A stretch of DNA of 64,000 bases from Chaenocephalus aceratus (Eukaryota; Chordata; Actinopteri; Perciformes; Channichthyidae). The notes under the pieces are model-generated. The model was not told the origin of the DNA. It made no database searches and worked only from the letters and a program-made list of their open reading frames with translations. The stretch spans positions 309,501-373,500 of the forward strand of contig JAMFTG010000064.1 of the NCBI GenBank assembly GCA_023974075.1. The letters run 5' to 3'. Positions 20,001 through 28,929 of this stretch are shown in pieces. Numbering within the stretch: the first letter of the stretch is position 1; every line of letters begins with the position of its first letter. A program made the position numbers and the translations under genes.

Positions 20001-23000
20001 TTTGATGCTACTTTGTACTTGTACTTTTATTTGAGTATAATTTGCAATGCAGGACTTTTACTTGTAACATAGTATTCCTACACTGTGGTATTTCTAATTG
20101 TACTTAAGTACAAGATATGAGTACTTCTTCCCCCTCTGCTGATACGACCTATGATTGTGTGCTGCAGGAGGAGCCAGTAAAAAGAATCATTTCACAACAC
20201 ATCTGCTCTGCATCTGTAACAGTCATTTTAGCCAAAGCATACAAATAATGCATGATGCATGCACACAAAATAACCTGCTCTATGACAAGACTCAAGTAAA
20301 CAAGATATATACTGATGAACAATGATCCACGTCATTATTTAAAATGTAAGCCACAATAAGCACTTCTTCATGAATCCAGGGGTTTGCTCCTAGAATCTGT
20401 CAAAAAAAGGATCTGTTAAAGGGACCCTATAAATGCCCATTTTCAGCTTCATATCAGTATGTAGTGTCTCTACTGTGACATGTCTCCATGCTCTAATGTT
20501 CAAAAAGCTCTTCTTTTTTTCTCATACTGCCTGTGCTGCAGCACCTCTTTTCAGCCCAGTCTGCTCTGCTGGCTGACTCTGTTGTGATTGGGCAATCGCT
20601 TAGAGATGTCCCGCCCCTTAGCCTATCACGTACAATAGGCGCTTTCACACCGGAGTACTTTTACCCGTACTTTTCCCGTTTAGTTCCGTTAGTGCCTGGA
20701 ATTTTGCGTTCACACCAAAAAGAGTATATTGGAGAGAACTGAAGAGAACTTTAGGATTTAGCCTTTGCAGACCATTTACATGCACCAAAACTAGATAACA
20801 CATTAAAGGAAAACCCTCAAAAAGCATAATAGGGCTCCTTTAAAGATTAAAGAAGTGTTGCTGCAGAGCCACACTTTATATAAAAACAGTGGTCAGTTAG
20901 TTACAATAAGTTACTGGACAGCGTGATGGAATGTGCTGATGTTGGTCGAAAACGTGGGTCTTTTATAACAATACAAAATATTATAACAAATTAGCTTGGT
21001 ACATATTTTCTCACTTTCTCACGCGAATGTACTTCAGATTAAATAAAATAGATACTAAATGAAACTTCTCACAAGGTCAGTGGATTATCTTGAGCAACTG
21101 GTATTGATTTCTGCTGTTGAGTTGATTTATAAAAACCCTGACGTTTAGATTTCCTTCATGCTTTTGTTGAACAGATGGTGTCTCAGAGTTGACCGGTGTA
21201 GTTTTTTAGAAAGAAAATAGTTCCTGGATACAATTGTTGCACAACATGGAATATCTGGTTACGTAGAACTAGTGAACATAAGACCGTTTTTTGAATGACT
21301 TTATGGTGTACTGTGTGTTTTATAGATTTAAAATGGGGATGCATTGTTATCCCCAGCTGATCACTTACCTCTGAAGAATCAAGCAACTCCTTGATTATTT
21401 TGATAACGCAAGTGTCATTTACCAATATCCACTTTCCATTTTCACACTTCGCCATCTTTTCCCCCACTTGACCTGGAGGACATTCTGTACTAGATTGTTC
21501 GCCTTCTCTTCCATCCCCATACTCAGCGTCTTCACATGTAAAAGCTTAGGAGATAAATAATAATCAATTAGTATTACACAAAATATTGGAGAAGAAGACT
21601 GCAAAGGAAAAGCATTGTCACTTTTGAAACATTGCACTTACGTTCTTCGGAAATGCTCAATGTTGTTACCCGTCTATAATCGAGATCATCGACCTTACAA
21701 GTAAATGTTAGTGACGTTGGTTCACCGCAGGCTACTAGCGGGTATGCATATGTGCGACAGAATGAGGTTCCATTTTCAGTAACACCAGCATCTGCGAACA
21801 TTTAACAGTGTTGTTAATAAAATAAACTGCTATTGGATGTGTGTTTTCAGTATGGTCGGATTGAGAAGTTTTCTGAAACATTTTTAAACTTACCAATAGG
21901 AGTAAGTGAGTCTTTAAACCACTTCACCTTAAAAGGGGACTGCACACAACACTCAAGTGGTACTGTTTGTCCCTCCGTCCCCAGACATCTAACGGGTATG
22001 TGAGACTTTGATACTATGATGGGAGCTTCTTGGATATCATCTCCAGTCACGTCCCTTTCTTGTTTGAACTGCAATACGTCGCCCATCAGAGTGCATTGGT
22101 AAATTTCTGTGATTAAGATAATAAAAACAATGATTACATTGGTATGCTGTAAAAGAAAAAGTTAAAAGAATGATACCATTAGTATATTAAATAGTGAACA
22201 TTCCAGTCCAAGCAGCAAATTAATTTGTCTATTGGCATCAATAAAAAAAGCTGTTATTTTACTTATTTTTACTAGCTTTTGCTTACCAGTATCCAGCACA
22301 ACATCGGCCTTCTCTATTGTTAGAACAGACGTTGTGTTAGAATTTGTTATTTTTCTCCTTCCAGTCCCCTCAATTACCCTTTCACGAAATGTCCACTCGA
22401 CACTACTTATTTGTCCCACATTAATGCTGGGTTCGCACACCAGTGTCATGCGATTTCCATTATAGATTGTGGCGTTACTCCTTAATTCATCTTCACCTTT
22501 GGAGAAAGAAGAACACATCAGTTTTGTATTTATACAAGTTAAACCAAATGTAATTACCTACTAGCTATGTTGGACTTACTGTTGTACAATGCAGTGACAG
22601 AGCCAATGACAGGGGCAATAATAGAGGTTACTGCTTTTGAAAATGCTTTATTTGCTTCAGCCAATTCTGCAGTTTTAACCTCTGTAGTCTCAACAACAAA
22701 CTCTGTAAATATGCTTCCTTCTCTGTAAGAACAAACACAAAACAAAATGGTGGTATCAAATGTGTATGGATGTCCTGCCTCCATATGTCTTAAATGCCAG
22801 AATTGCCATACCTGAATCCTGTCACAGAAACACCAATAAACCCTGTGATTCCTCCATACTCCGTGTTTAACTGTGGGATAAATACGGTTCATAACATTAC
22901 CAATTCAACTGAAAATACAAGTTAAAATTTGATATGGTATTTATCAATGCACTTACCACTGCTTCCATCTTGTCTTTAAGATTGTTGTATTCAGCACTTG

Positions 23001-26000
23001 TTGGATCGTTCAATGCTTCTGTGAACGTCTCGTTTAATTGCACTGTCATTTCCAAATTGAACCCTGTTTATTTGAAAAGAGAATAAAAACAAGATCAAAC
23101 AATTCAGTTTGTTGTGATTTAAAGAATATACTAGCTAGACACGAGAAGAGAGGAAACAATTGTGAATCATTTTTTAATTTGGTTTGCATGACTTGCAGAT
23201 CAAGGGTATAAAACCCATGTCTCTATACAATGCAAATATCCTTTTCAGAAACAGTGTTGAGATGTCATGTGGAAGGTAGCAATTAAATAGCCTGACCTAT
23301 ATTCAAGCAGAACTGCAATTTATAATTCATCAATTATTTTTTGAATGAATGACATATACGTCCATTTACACCCTGAGGTCAAAGCCTTTTAAAAAATGAA
23401 CCCTGTGCTGCATATTAAAGTAATATCATAATTTTAGACAAGCTTAGCTGTCAGCATATGTAGGCTGCAGGGATGTCACATGAATGTTATCATTCAGAAA
23501 TATATTCAAAACCCACAGTGAAAAGTAGTTTAAAAGACTGTTGACATCAGAAAATAGTTTCTTTCAAGTCTTGGTGACCAAGGGGAAAAGATACAAATCT
23601 ATATGTATTTACCAAAAAAAGGTAATGGAGCAGTCGTAGTTGTTACTGCAGGTGTAGCCTTGGTAGCAGCAGCAGTAGTTGGTTTAGTTATTAGTATTGT
23701 ACAAATATTTTATTTCTTCAATTTCGTATGCTTAACTGTAATAAGTATGATCATCTGTAGAGGGAAATACCTTACGTGAAAGTGAATTACAGAAAAATGT
23801 CTACAAATAACAACCAGGGACGAGTTATCAAAACGCTTATTGCTAAAAACAGGTAATGATGGTGGTTGAAAGAGATGTTGGCGTTTGAAAGACTATTTTA
23901 TAAAAGTTTGTTACTGTTGACAGTATGAGTCAAGTTATTATAGCCTTCATTACTTGCTTTAAGACATTTAAACTGCACCTAAAGTGTATCTCAAATACAA
24001 TATATCATGGTGTGACTACATTGTTATAAGCAAAAAGTTCATTGGAAATATTCCTGGATTAGGTGAGATCAGTGTTAAGATGTGTTTTGCCAATAGATGT
24101 TGGGTCAATTAATCAATTCAATTTTATTTGATTATGATTCTCTAACCAGGATTCCAAATATTCTGATTAAACTTGTTAAACATTTTAACACTTTTTTTGG
24201 ATCTGAAAAAAGATAAATACAACTTGTACGTTCAGCTCTCCCATTAGGAGAGATGACTTAATAGTTTCACACAATATGTTTCCAGAAGGTTTTTGTCAAT
24301 ACAACATTTTGAATACATAAATACTGGACAAGCATTTAACATCACTGAAACTTAAAGACTGACTGAATTGTTTAAATAACAGCTTAATAATGATAATAAT
24401 AAATCCTGAATATGTATCTTATGTAACAATTAGTATATTTCTCTTACCTGTTATTGGAGACGTTGTGGTTATTGGAGAAGTTGTGGTTGTTGGAGACGTT
24501 GTGGTTGTTGGAGACTTTGTGGTTGTTGGAGACGTTGTGGTTGTTGGAGACGTTGTGGTTGTTGGAGACGTTGTGGTTGTTGGAGTGGTCACAACTGTTA
24601 TAGCAGCCATTGTTGAGTCTGAAAAGACCATTTCATAATTTAGTTGGGAATACACACCTTAACAAGTCAAGTAGATCATTCGTACATTTAGGTTCAAGAG
24701 CAGGGACGAGCCTTAAAAACCGCAATGATCACCTGTGAACCCTACCAACACATCTGAGCACCATCTTGAACTACTCGACGACAGACTTGAATCATGCCCT
24801 CAAGCATTATCACAGTATTTTTGTCATTTCGCTATCCTTACCTCAGACTTTGATTCTGTCAAACTATCTGCTGGCTGACAGGTGCAGCAAATGCAAGCGT
24901 ATTGCCCTCCTTGGTTACATCAATTATGCCATTTGCAATTCCTAAAAAAGACCTTTCCCAGGAGCAGTCGTAGTTGTTACTGCCGGTGTAGCCTTGGTAG
25001 CAGCAGCAGTAGTTGGTTGAGTTATGAGTATTGTAAACATATTTTAATTTCTTCAATTTCGTATGCTTAAAGGTGGGGTAGGTAAGTTTGAGAAACCGGC
25101 TCGAGATACACTTGTTATATTCCATGGAATGCTCTTAACATCCCGATAGCAATGAATATCTGAAGTGCTTTGACAAAAAATCCATAAAAAAACGTCATCT
25201 CTGGAAGCCGTAGCGCTGTAAAAAGCATGACCAATCATCTGAGCCGGCCCGGCTAAAATAACTGGATGGCCTACCTGCCTGTCAGCCTTCCATCTGTGCA
25301 CAAACTTGGTTACATCAATTATGCCATTTGCCATTCGTCAAGCAAAATCCTTCCTGTCCGACCTGCATAAAGCTGCAGCCCTCCCTAACGCTACAATAGA
25401 GTTGTTCTGGAAGATGCATGCAAGATGGAAAAGTGTCTTTGGCAAGATTTGTTGTCTTGCAATTGCATCTCCTTCTTCTATGAGCTCTTTATCACCAAAC
25501 CTGAGGATATGTGCTAGAAGCCATTCTTATAGCTGTTGTTCTTTGGTGGTCTAGGAAATCCATACTCAGCTCAACACCAGTTCATTCTTTGGGCATCCCA
25601 CATTTCTGGTTACCACCACATCATTGCTGAGTCATTGTATTGTTTCTCTTTCCAGAATATCAGACGAGCCCCAGAATTGGATCTCCATCCCATACCAGTC
25701 CTACCATTAAACTAGTCACTGGCCAACACTGTCTTTTTACTTCCCATTCCCATGTTTCGCTGTTGACCAAAAGCTTACAAAAACAGGCACCTGCTCTTAA
25801 CGTTACACAACTACCACTCACTTCTGACCTTTTCAGCCTTTGCATCTGTTCTCTAAGCTCAGGCTACATCTCCCTCATTGTTTATATAACCTCAAAACCC
25901 ATTTTTCTTACTGAAACAGGAATACTGGCCTAATGCATTGAGAAAAAGTCAACAGCAATTCAAGCATTTCCTTAGAACACTATTCGAGTTATTCTGATCA

Positions 26001-28929
26001 AACCCTACAGGTCCTCAATCACTGTTCATCTCAAGCATATACATTCTTAATAATCTCAACAATCCTCATCATGGACACACTCAACTCAGCTGAATTTAAA
26101 TAAGCTTGTGTGGAGTTTATACCAATTGAAGCACTGGTTGTTCGGTCTGACAGAACAATATCCATTTTTGTTAAGCTGAAGAATGAATCTGACAAGACAC
26201 CTAAGAAAATATCTGCCAACATGGTGCAGTCAGATACCTATCGTTGTTTTCCCCAACCCCTTTCATAACAAATGAACCATCAACCCATTGTCGTAGACAG
26301 TGAGTTCCTGTGGCATTAGTAACGATGTGCCCCGCCCCCACACTTTTGCCACACCCCCTAACATATCATGAACCGTTTGCCATAGACTGTTGTGGAAAGC
26401 ATCATTGCACTCAGCAGAGCATTCCTATTTAATTGGGGATTACATACTATTACAATAACATGGAATTCCATTACCACAGCGCCATTTTGAGACAATCGCT
26501 ATTAAACAAGAAGATGTTGTAACTTAAAGATACATTATCCAAACTGCTCAAAATGAATAAATGAAATACTGTCTTTTAAGTCTTACTTGGTGATGGAGTT
26601 GTTGAAGGAAGAGTGGTTGGTGGTGGAGTTGTTGGTGGTGGAGTTGTTGGTGATGGAGTTGTTGGTGATGGAGTTGTTGAAGGAATAGTTGTTGGTGATG
26701 GAGTTGTTGAAGGAATAGTTGTTGGTGATGGAGTTGTTGAAGGAATAGTTGTTGGTGATGGAGTTGTTGAAGGAATAGTTGTTGGTGGTGGAGTTGTTGG
26801 TGGTGGAGTTGTTGGTGATGGAGTTGTTGGTGATGGAGTTGTTGGTGATGGAGTTGTTGGTGATGGAGTTGTTATAAGAGGACAAGCTGTAAAATCTATA
26901 AGAAGTGAAAGAGAGAGGAGTTCTTAGATAATTGCTTCTCTTTGTTGTATGATGCATATTTTATGAGCTTGAAAAAGGGCTATCAGAATATAAAAAGAGG
27001 TTATACTGTACAATAAATGTGACCAAATGAATTAGTGATAATAATATCATGATACCTATAGACATTTAAAAAAAGAAATATAACAATATTGCGCTTTAGT
27101 GGAATCTATCTTTACATTTGATTATTGTGCTTTGTATCTATTTTACTGCTAATAAAAATAGATGTACAAGAAAGATAAAGAAAAGTCTGTTCCCATAACC
27201 AAAGTGAAAAAGAAAAATGATGGATTGCTTACATGACATTATCATTTGTATTTATTATATAACCAGAAAGTTTGAATATCACTCACTTCATGTTCTGGAT
27301 ATAACAATTTAAAACAGTCGAGTCATCTTAGGCTGCAGCCACACAAGGACGATAACGGAAATGCACCAAAATTGTTATCAAAGAAGTCCACACGCAATAT
27401 GCACCAGAAACGTATCTCCGTTCACACGAGACAGCTCCAACCGCTGGAGACGCTGTAGTACATATGCTGGGCCTGTAAGTGGCGCTGTACTTATTCCACA
27501 AAATACACCAAAAGCAGCGAAGAAGACTTCTCGCGCATGCATGGTTGGGGTAATTAAAATAGCTAAGGGTGATGATCTAACTTCTTGAAGTGTGTGTTTT
27601 GTTCCTTTCATCGCTCCATCACAGCGGGCGGTGCTACAGGTTATCATGCAGAGCTGCGTGTCTCCTCTCCTGTCCGATTAGACTTCACTCGCGTTTATGT
27701 CCATATCGATCTAATCTAGCTGGAAGCTCCTGCTGGGTGCACTGTCCTGCGAGATACCGGGACCTGGCTCGAAACACTGGGGCTATTGCGTCATCGTTAG
27801 CAGGAAATGATCATTATAGGGCGTAATCAAGGAGCCGTTTGCCCCCCCCAGAGCGTTTAGTCCGCAGATCAACCTTGGGACCCGTTATCGTTTTCTGCGT
27901 TTCCATGTCGGCCTCGTGTGGCCAAACCGTCTATCTGATAGAGAACTGTAGTAGAAATAACTATAAAGGGTGAGACTAATAATATAGTTTCAACTGTATT
28001 GTCACACGCACATTTTAAAAGCTTAAATTAGGGCTGTCACAACTTTCGCAATAAAAAAAAAAAAGAACGCTGAATTATTTATATCATATTATAACGTGGT
28101 TTATTAACATGATATACATAGCCTACTGTACTTATATGTCGTGACATCGCTAGTTTGAACAAAACTTACTATATATTTCTGAATATTATATTTAAAAGAG
28201 TCACCTTACATTTTTACATCTCACTATTGTGGTTTGGGGTTTTCCCTTTCCTGTATTGTGTTATATAGGTTTTTCTGCATGTTAATGGTCTGCGAAGGCT
28301 ACAATTCCTGTGTTCCCTCCAGAGGGAGTTTCTCTCCCACACACTCCCCCCCATCCCCGCCTGAAACGCCTCCATTTGACTCCTTTGTTTGCTTCAGTAA
28401 CACTTGTGCTTCTATAGGCTAGCGTTCTTATACATTGTCCGTAAAAGGCTAAGGGTTTTGTGCATGTAAATGGTGCCCCCCCCCATAAAATTACATAAAA
28501 TAACCTTTACCTGCTCACTCACTAGGCGTTCAAGAACCTTGGCCAGAACTGGCAATTTAGAGATTGGTCTATAATTATTTAATGAGGTGACCTCCCCTCC
28601 TTTTAGTAAAGGTAGGACATAAGCTGACTTCCATACTTTATTCAATATTCTTTAATATTTAATAATGAGACTTACCACTCCTTTCTCCCCTGGTGTGAGG
28701 TATACATGATTCTTCTTCATTGTGTTCCTGAGACAACAGATAGGGTTCAGGTTCAAATAATTGCTTTGTGTATTGAAGGCTGTGATCACATATTTTCTGT
28801 AGAGTATTGTAAACACCGTTGACCTACCGGTAAAACCTGACTTGAAGATTCAATGAAGTTCCCTGTTGTCAAAATGGTTAGTGTCAGGAGAAGGGCACAG
28901 ATGGACAAGCATGTCTTAAATATTGCCAT
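12130..28929 (-). CDS. adgrf5-like: Adhesion GPCR, subfamily F (ADGRF5-like), 18 coding exons
   Basis: Cell-surface adhesion receptor whose GAIN domain self-cleaves and exposes a tethered agonist to signal through G proteins. Coding exons in transcript order: 28828-28929, 28677-28728, 26587-26886, 24448-24618, 23613-23645, 22957-23063, 22812-22870, 22580-22722, 22287-22496, 21894-22106, 21642-21791, 21369-21544, 19225-19392, 14199-15605, 14030-14071, 12457-12516, 12285-12348, 12130-12200. All junctions keep phase; total 3,528 bp, 1,175 residues plus stop. All introns are GT-AG except the last, which appears GC-AG. Order: signal peptide (1-22), mucin stalk (~52-217), SEA (~220-310), two Ig-like domains (~323-510), Cys-rich module (~514-560), GAIN/GPS (to ~831), seven helices (~838-1107), tail. 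Human ADGRF5 (GPR116) has the same plan; other fish ADGRF paralogues cannot be excluded. Intron 13 contains an antisense LINE. Confidence 0.9.
12517..14029. other. adgrf5-like: Intron 15 of the receptor gene
   Basis: 1.5 kb with no recognised repeat or coding segment. Frames such as 13,429-13,719 and 12,467-12,805 lack domains and overlap the intron or exon 16 in the wrong frame. Confidence 0.5.
14199..15605 (-). CDS. adgrf5-like: ADGRF5-like exon 14: GAIN, GPS and helices 1-7
   Basis: A single 1,407-bp exon of 469 codons. The GAIN beta region has many N-glycosylation sequons. The GPS holds CVFWNF, GGWDSEGC, TCRCDHLTSFS; cleavage is expected between His-Leu and Thr (about residues 823/824), leaving TSFSILMS as tethered agonist. 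Helices follow: DIITYVGVGISLASLVICLI (TM1), ATFFMHLFYLAVFFWMLVSG (TM3), CWLNW in loop 2 with the conserved Cys, FVIPALTIVFINIIIVIV (TM5), LTPLFGLTWSLG (TM6) and the start of TM7. The donor GTATTT follows FALFNSLQ in TM7, an intron position typical of the family. Confidence 0.95.
15960..16795 (+). pseudogene. L2 LINE endonuclease segment
   Basis: Encodes the target-nicking endonuclease. The N-terminal part (GGLWNCQ, near 16,070) is in a different frame from the rest (KADFISGYASL onward), so a frameshift lies near 16,090. Landmarks are LDFLALTETWI, GRGGGTGLLLS, VVLYRPPG, LLGDFNL and TPDHFFISF. The frame ends at a TAG at 16,793-16,795, after which the same frame continues. Confidence 0.8.
16796..18837 (+). 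pseudogene. L2 LINE reverse transcriptase
   Basis: Reads on in the frame of the endonuclease after the single stop. The linker contains APWLNDALRANR. RT motifs in order: VINYRPVSLLPFLSKTLE, SGFKAGHSTETAL, LLDLSAAFDTVNH (catalytic Asp), GVPRGSVLGPLLFSLY, YADDTQL (catalytic Asp pair, 18,008-18,019) and LNLDKTELLFL. A frameshift near 18,366 moves SRLDYCNSLLAGLP and the C-terminal ILAPKWWNELPIDIRTAESL into another frame, ending at 18,837. Confidence 0.9.
19225..19392 (-). CDS. adgrf5-like: ADGRF5-like exon 13: GAIN domain, helical part
   Basis: A 168-bp exon of exactly 56 codons, rich in helix-forming residues (VDDVPSFVEKLSEEI, TISTIVEILGNIALIDTL). This fits GAIN subdomain A. Donor GTAGGT, acceptor ATTTACTTTAG. 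It joins in frame to exon 14 (NVLQTVDVIIGED). Confidence 0.85.
19918..20135. mobile_element. Palindromic TACTTGTACTT-type MITE
   Basis: TACTCAAGTACGAATTACTG at one end and AATTGTACTTAAGTACAAGA at the other surround TTTACATTTGATGCTACTTT, TACTTGTACTTTTATTTGAG and GGACTTTTACTTGTAAC. This is a familiar non-coding teleost repeat, in intron 12. The family name is not certain to me. Confidence 0.5.
20416..20843. mobile_element. TTAA-flanked MITE in intron 12
   Basis: The left end TTAAAGGGACCCTAT matches the reverse complement of the right end (ATAGGGCTCCTTTAA), and both begin at TTAA, the target site of piggyBac-type transposons. It spans 428 bp. Inside, GGCGCTTTCACACCGGAGTA at 20,638 looks like the start of a second, nested repeat. 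It has no coding capacity. A fragment of the same family is at 44,330-44,425. Confidence 0.6.
21369..21544 (-). CDS. adgrf5-like: ADGRF5-like exon 12: Cys-rich module before GAIN
   Basis: A 176-bp exon encoding FTCEDAEYGDGREGEQ, then TECPPGQVGEKMAKCENG and NDTCVIKIIKELLDSSE. The Cys spacing and GxW-like KWILVNDTC pattern match the short Cys-rich (hormone-receptor-like) segment that precedes the GAIN domain in this subfamily. Phase 1 in, phase 0 out, donor GTAAGT. Confidence 0.8.
21642..22496 (-). CDS. adgrf5-like: ADGRF5-like exons 9-11: two Ig-like domains
   Basis: Exons 22287-22496, 21894-22106 and 21642-21791, all phase 1. Ig1 has MTLVCEP, the VEWTF tryptophan strand, and YQC at its end. 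Ig2 has VPLECC, VKWFKD, and TFTCKV at its end. As in other ADGRF5-like genes, domain and exon boundaries are offset: exon 10 completes Ig1 and begins Ig2. Extra cysteines (CC in Ig2, SFC and VAC between strands) suggest additional disulfides. These domains are probably ligand- or partner-binding. Confidence 0.85.
22580..23063 (-). CDS. adgrf5-like: ADGRF5-like exons 6-8: SEA domain
   Basis: Three exons (22957-23063, 22812-22870, 22580-22722) encode about 100 residues. They start with FNLEMTVQLNETFTEAL, pass through GGITGFIGVSVTGFREGS and end in IIAPVIGSVTALYNS. The GFREGS-IF segment aligns with the SEA autoproteolysis region (G-S-V-V-V in the canonical site). Here the Gly-Ser is kept but the following residues are IFT, so cleavage is uncertain. 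SEA domains are extracellular and are found in ADGRF1 and ADGRF5. Junction codons are complete across both introns. Confidence 0.85.
23613..23645 (-). CDS. adgrf5-like: ADGRF5-like exon 5: 33-bp linker exon
   Basis: It encodes about 11 residues (VTTTTAPLPFFG across junctions) between an ACACCTGCAG acceptor and a GTAAAT donor. A good branch-point-like TACTAAT lies upstream. It is phase 1 in and out and joins the mucin stalk to the SEA exons. The exon with its flanking intron is duplicated at 24,960-25,071. Being tiny, it depends on phase and context. Confidence 0.6.
23646..24447. other. adgrf5-like: Intron 4 of the receptor gene
   Basis: 0.8 kb, AT-rich, with no recognised gene or element apart from the acceptor and branch-point region next to exon 5. 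Confidence 0.4.
24448..24618 (-). CDS. adgrf5-like: ADGRF5-like exon 4: second mucin block (coding VNTR)
   Basis: A 171-bp exon, phase 1 in and out. It starts STMAAITVVTTP and continues with seven hexapeptide units, mostly TTTTSP with one TTTKSP and one ITTTSP, encoded by 18-bp tandem repeats. Acceptor TCTTTTCAG, donor GTAAGA. The 5' edge matches exon 3's split Asn codon. The unit differs from exon 3, so the two stalk blocks expanded independently. Confidence 0.8.
24960..25071 (-). pseudogene. Duplicated copy of exon 5 and its intron flank
   Basis: About 110 bp nearly identical to 23,627-23,733, including the exon-5 core (CAGTAACAACTACGACTGCT on the minus strand) and the upstream intron. It lies in intron 3, upstream of exon 4 in transcript order. 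The acceptor is kept (GGCAG) but the sequence diverges at the 3' side, and the donor is replaced by GGGAAAGGTCTTT. It is therefore probably a non-functional pseudoexon. Confidence 0.6.
25072..25338. repeat. Teleost dispersed repeat flanked by a ~32-bp duplication
   Basis: GGTGGGGTAGGTAAGTTTGA and ACCAATCATCTGAGCCGGCC belong to a repeat I recall as widespread in teleosts. TTGGTTACATCAATTATGCC occurs at about 24,912 and again at about 25,306, flanking the block, like a local duplication around it. Non-coding, in intron 3. Confidence 0.4.
25339..26586. other. adgrf5-like: Remainder of intron 3
   Basis: 1.2 kb with no recognised element. Frames of 60-97 codons (for example 25,640-25,933) show no domain or splice support. 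Confidence 0.4.
26587..26886 (-). CDS. adgrf5-like: ADGRF5-like exon 3: Pro/Thr/Ser mucin stalk (coding VNTR)
   Basis: A 300-bp exon, phase 1 in and out. It begins CPLITTPSP and then repeats the pentapeptides TTPSP, TTIPS and TTPPP, encoded by about 19 tandem 15-bp units. The product would be densely O-glycosylated and extended, lifting the SEA/Ig region off the membrane. Unit size is a multiple of three, so copy-number change keeps the frame. The donor is CCAA-GTAAGA and the acceptor GATTTTACAG. Confidence 0.8.
27331..27931. mobile_element. Probable MITE with GGCCACAC inverted ends
   Basis: The left end GGCTGCAGCCACACAAGGAC and the reverse complement of the right end (GACGGTTTGGCCACACGAGG) are related, followed by ACGATAACGG-like and GAAATGCA/GAAACGCA motifs on both sides. 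About 600 bp and non-coding, in intron 2. The type is not certain; TSDs are not clear. Confidence 0.4.
28512..28645 (-). pseudogene. LINE reverse transcriptase fragment in intron 2
   Basis: Minus-strand translation gives VWKSAYVLPLLKGGEVTSLN, then NYRPISKLPVLAKVLERLV. This is the block upstream of the first RT catalytic motif of CR1/L2-type LINEs. It breaks off into unrelated sequence after SEQVK. It starts only 32 bp from exon 2, so it lies in sense orientation in the receptor intron. Confidence 0.75.
28677..28728 (-). CDS. adgrf5-like: ADGRF5-like exon 2: short linker
   Basis: A 52-bp exon encoding EHNEEESCIPHTRGERS plus one base, between a CTCAG acceptor and a GTAAGT donor. It enters in phase 0 and leaves in phase 1, which is needed for exon 3. 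It has one Cys, which may pair with the Cys at the start of exon 3. The exon is short, so its use is supported by splice sites and phase rather than by homology. Confidence 0.65.
28828..28929 (-). CDS. adgrf5-like: ADGRF5-like exon 1: start codon and signal peptide
   Basis: The exon encodes 34 residues beginning MAIFKTCLSICALLLTLTIL, a classic hydrophobic signal peptide with probable cleavage after the TTG that follows. It ends with CAGGTTTTACCG before a consensus GTAGGT donor, phase 0. Intron 1 is only 99 bp, ending in a TTGTCTCAG acceptor at 28,729. This is the only upstream start compatible with the rest of the gene that I found. Non-coding 5' exons, if any, are not visible. Confidence 0.8.

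Noticed and set aside
24859..25125. Possible EGF-like exon (CYQGYTGSNNYDC) on the minus strand
   Set aside because: It lies in the duplicated exon-5 block read in the wrong frame; Cys spacing is incomplete and no donor follows.
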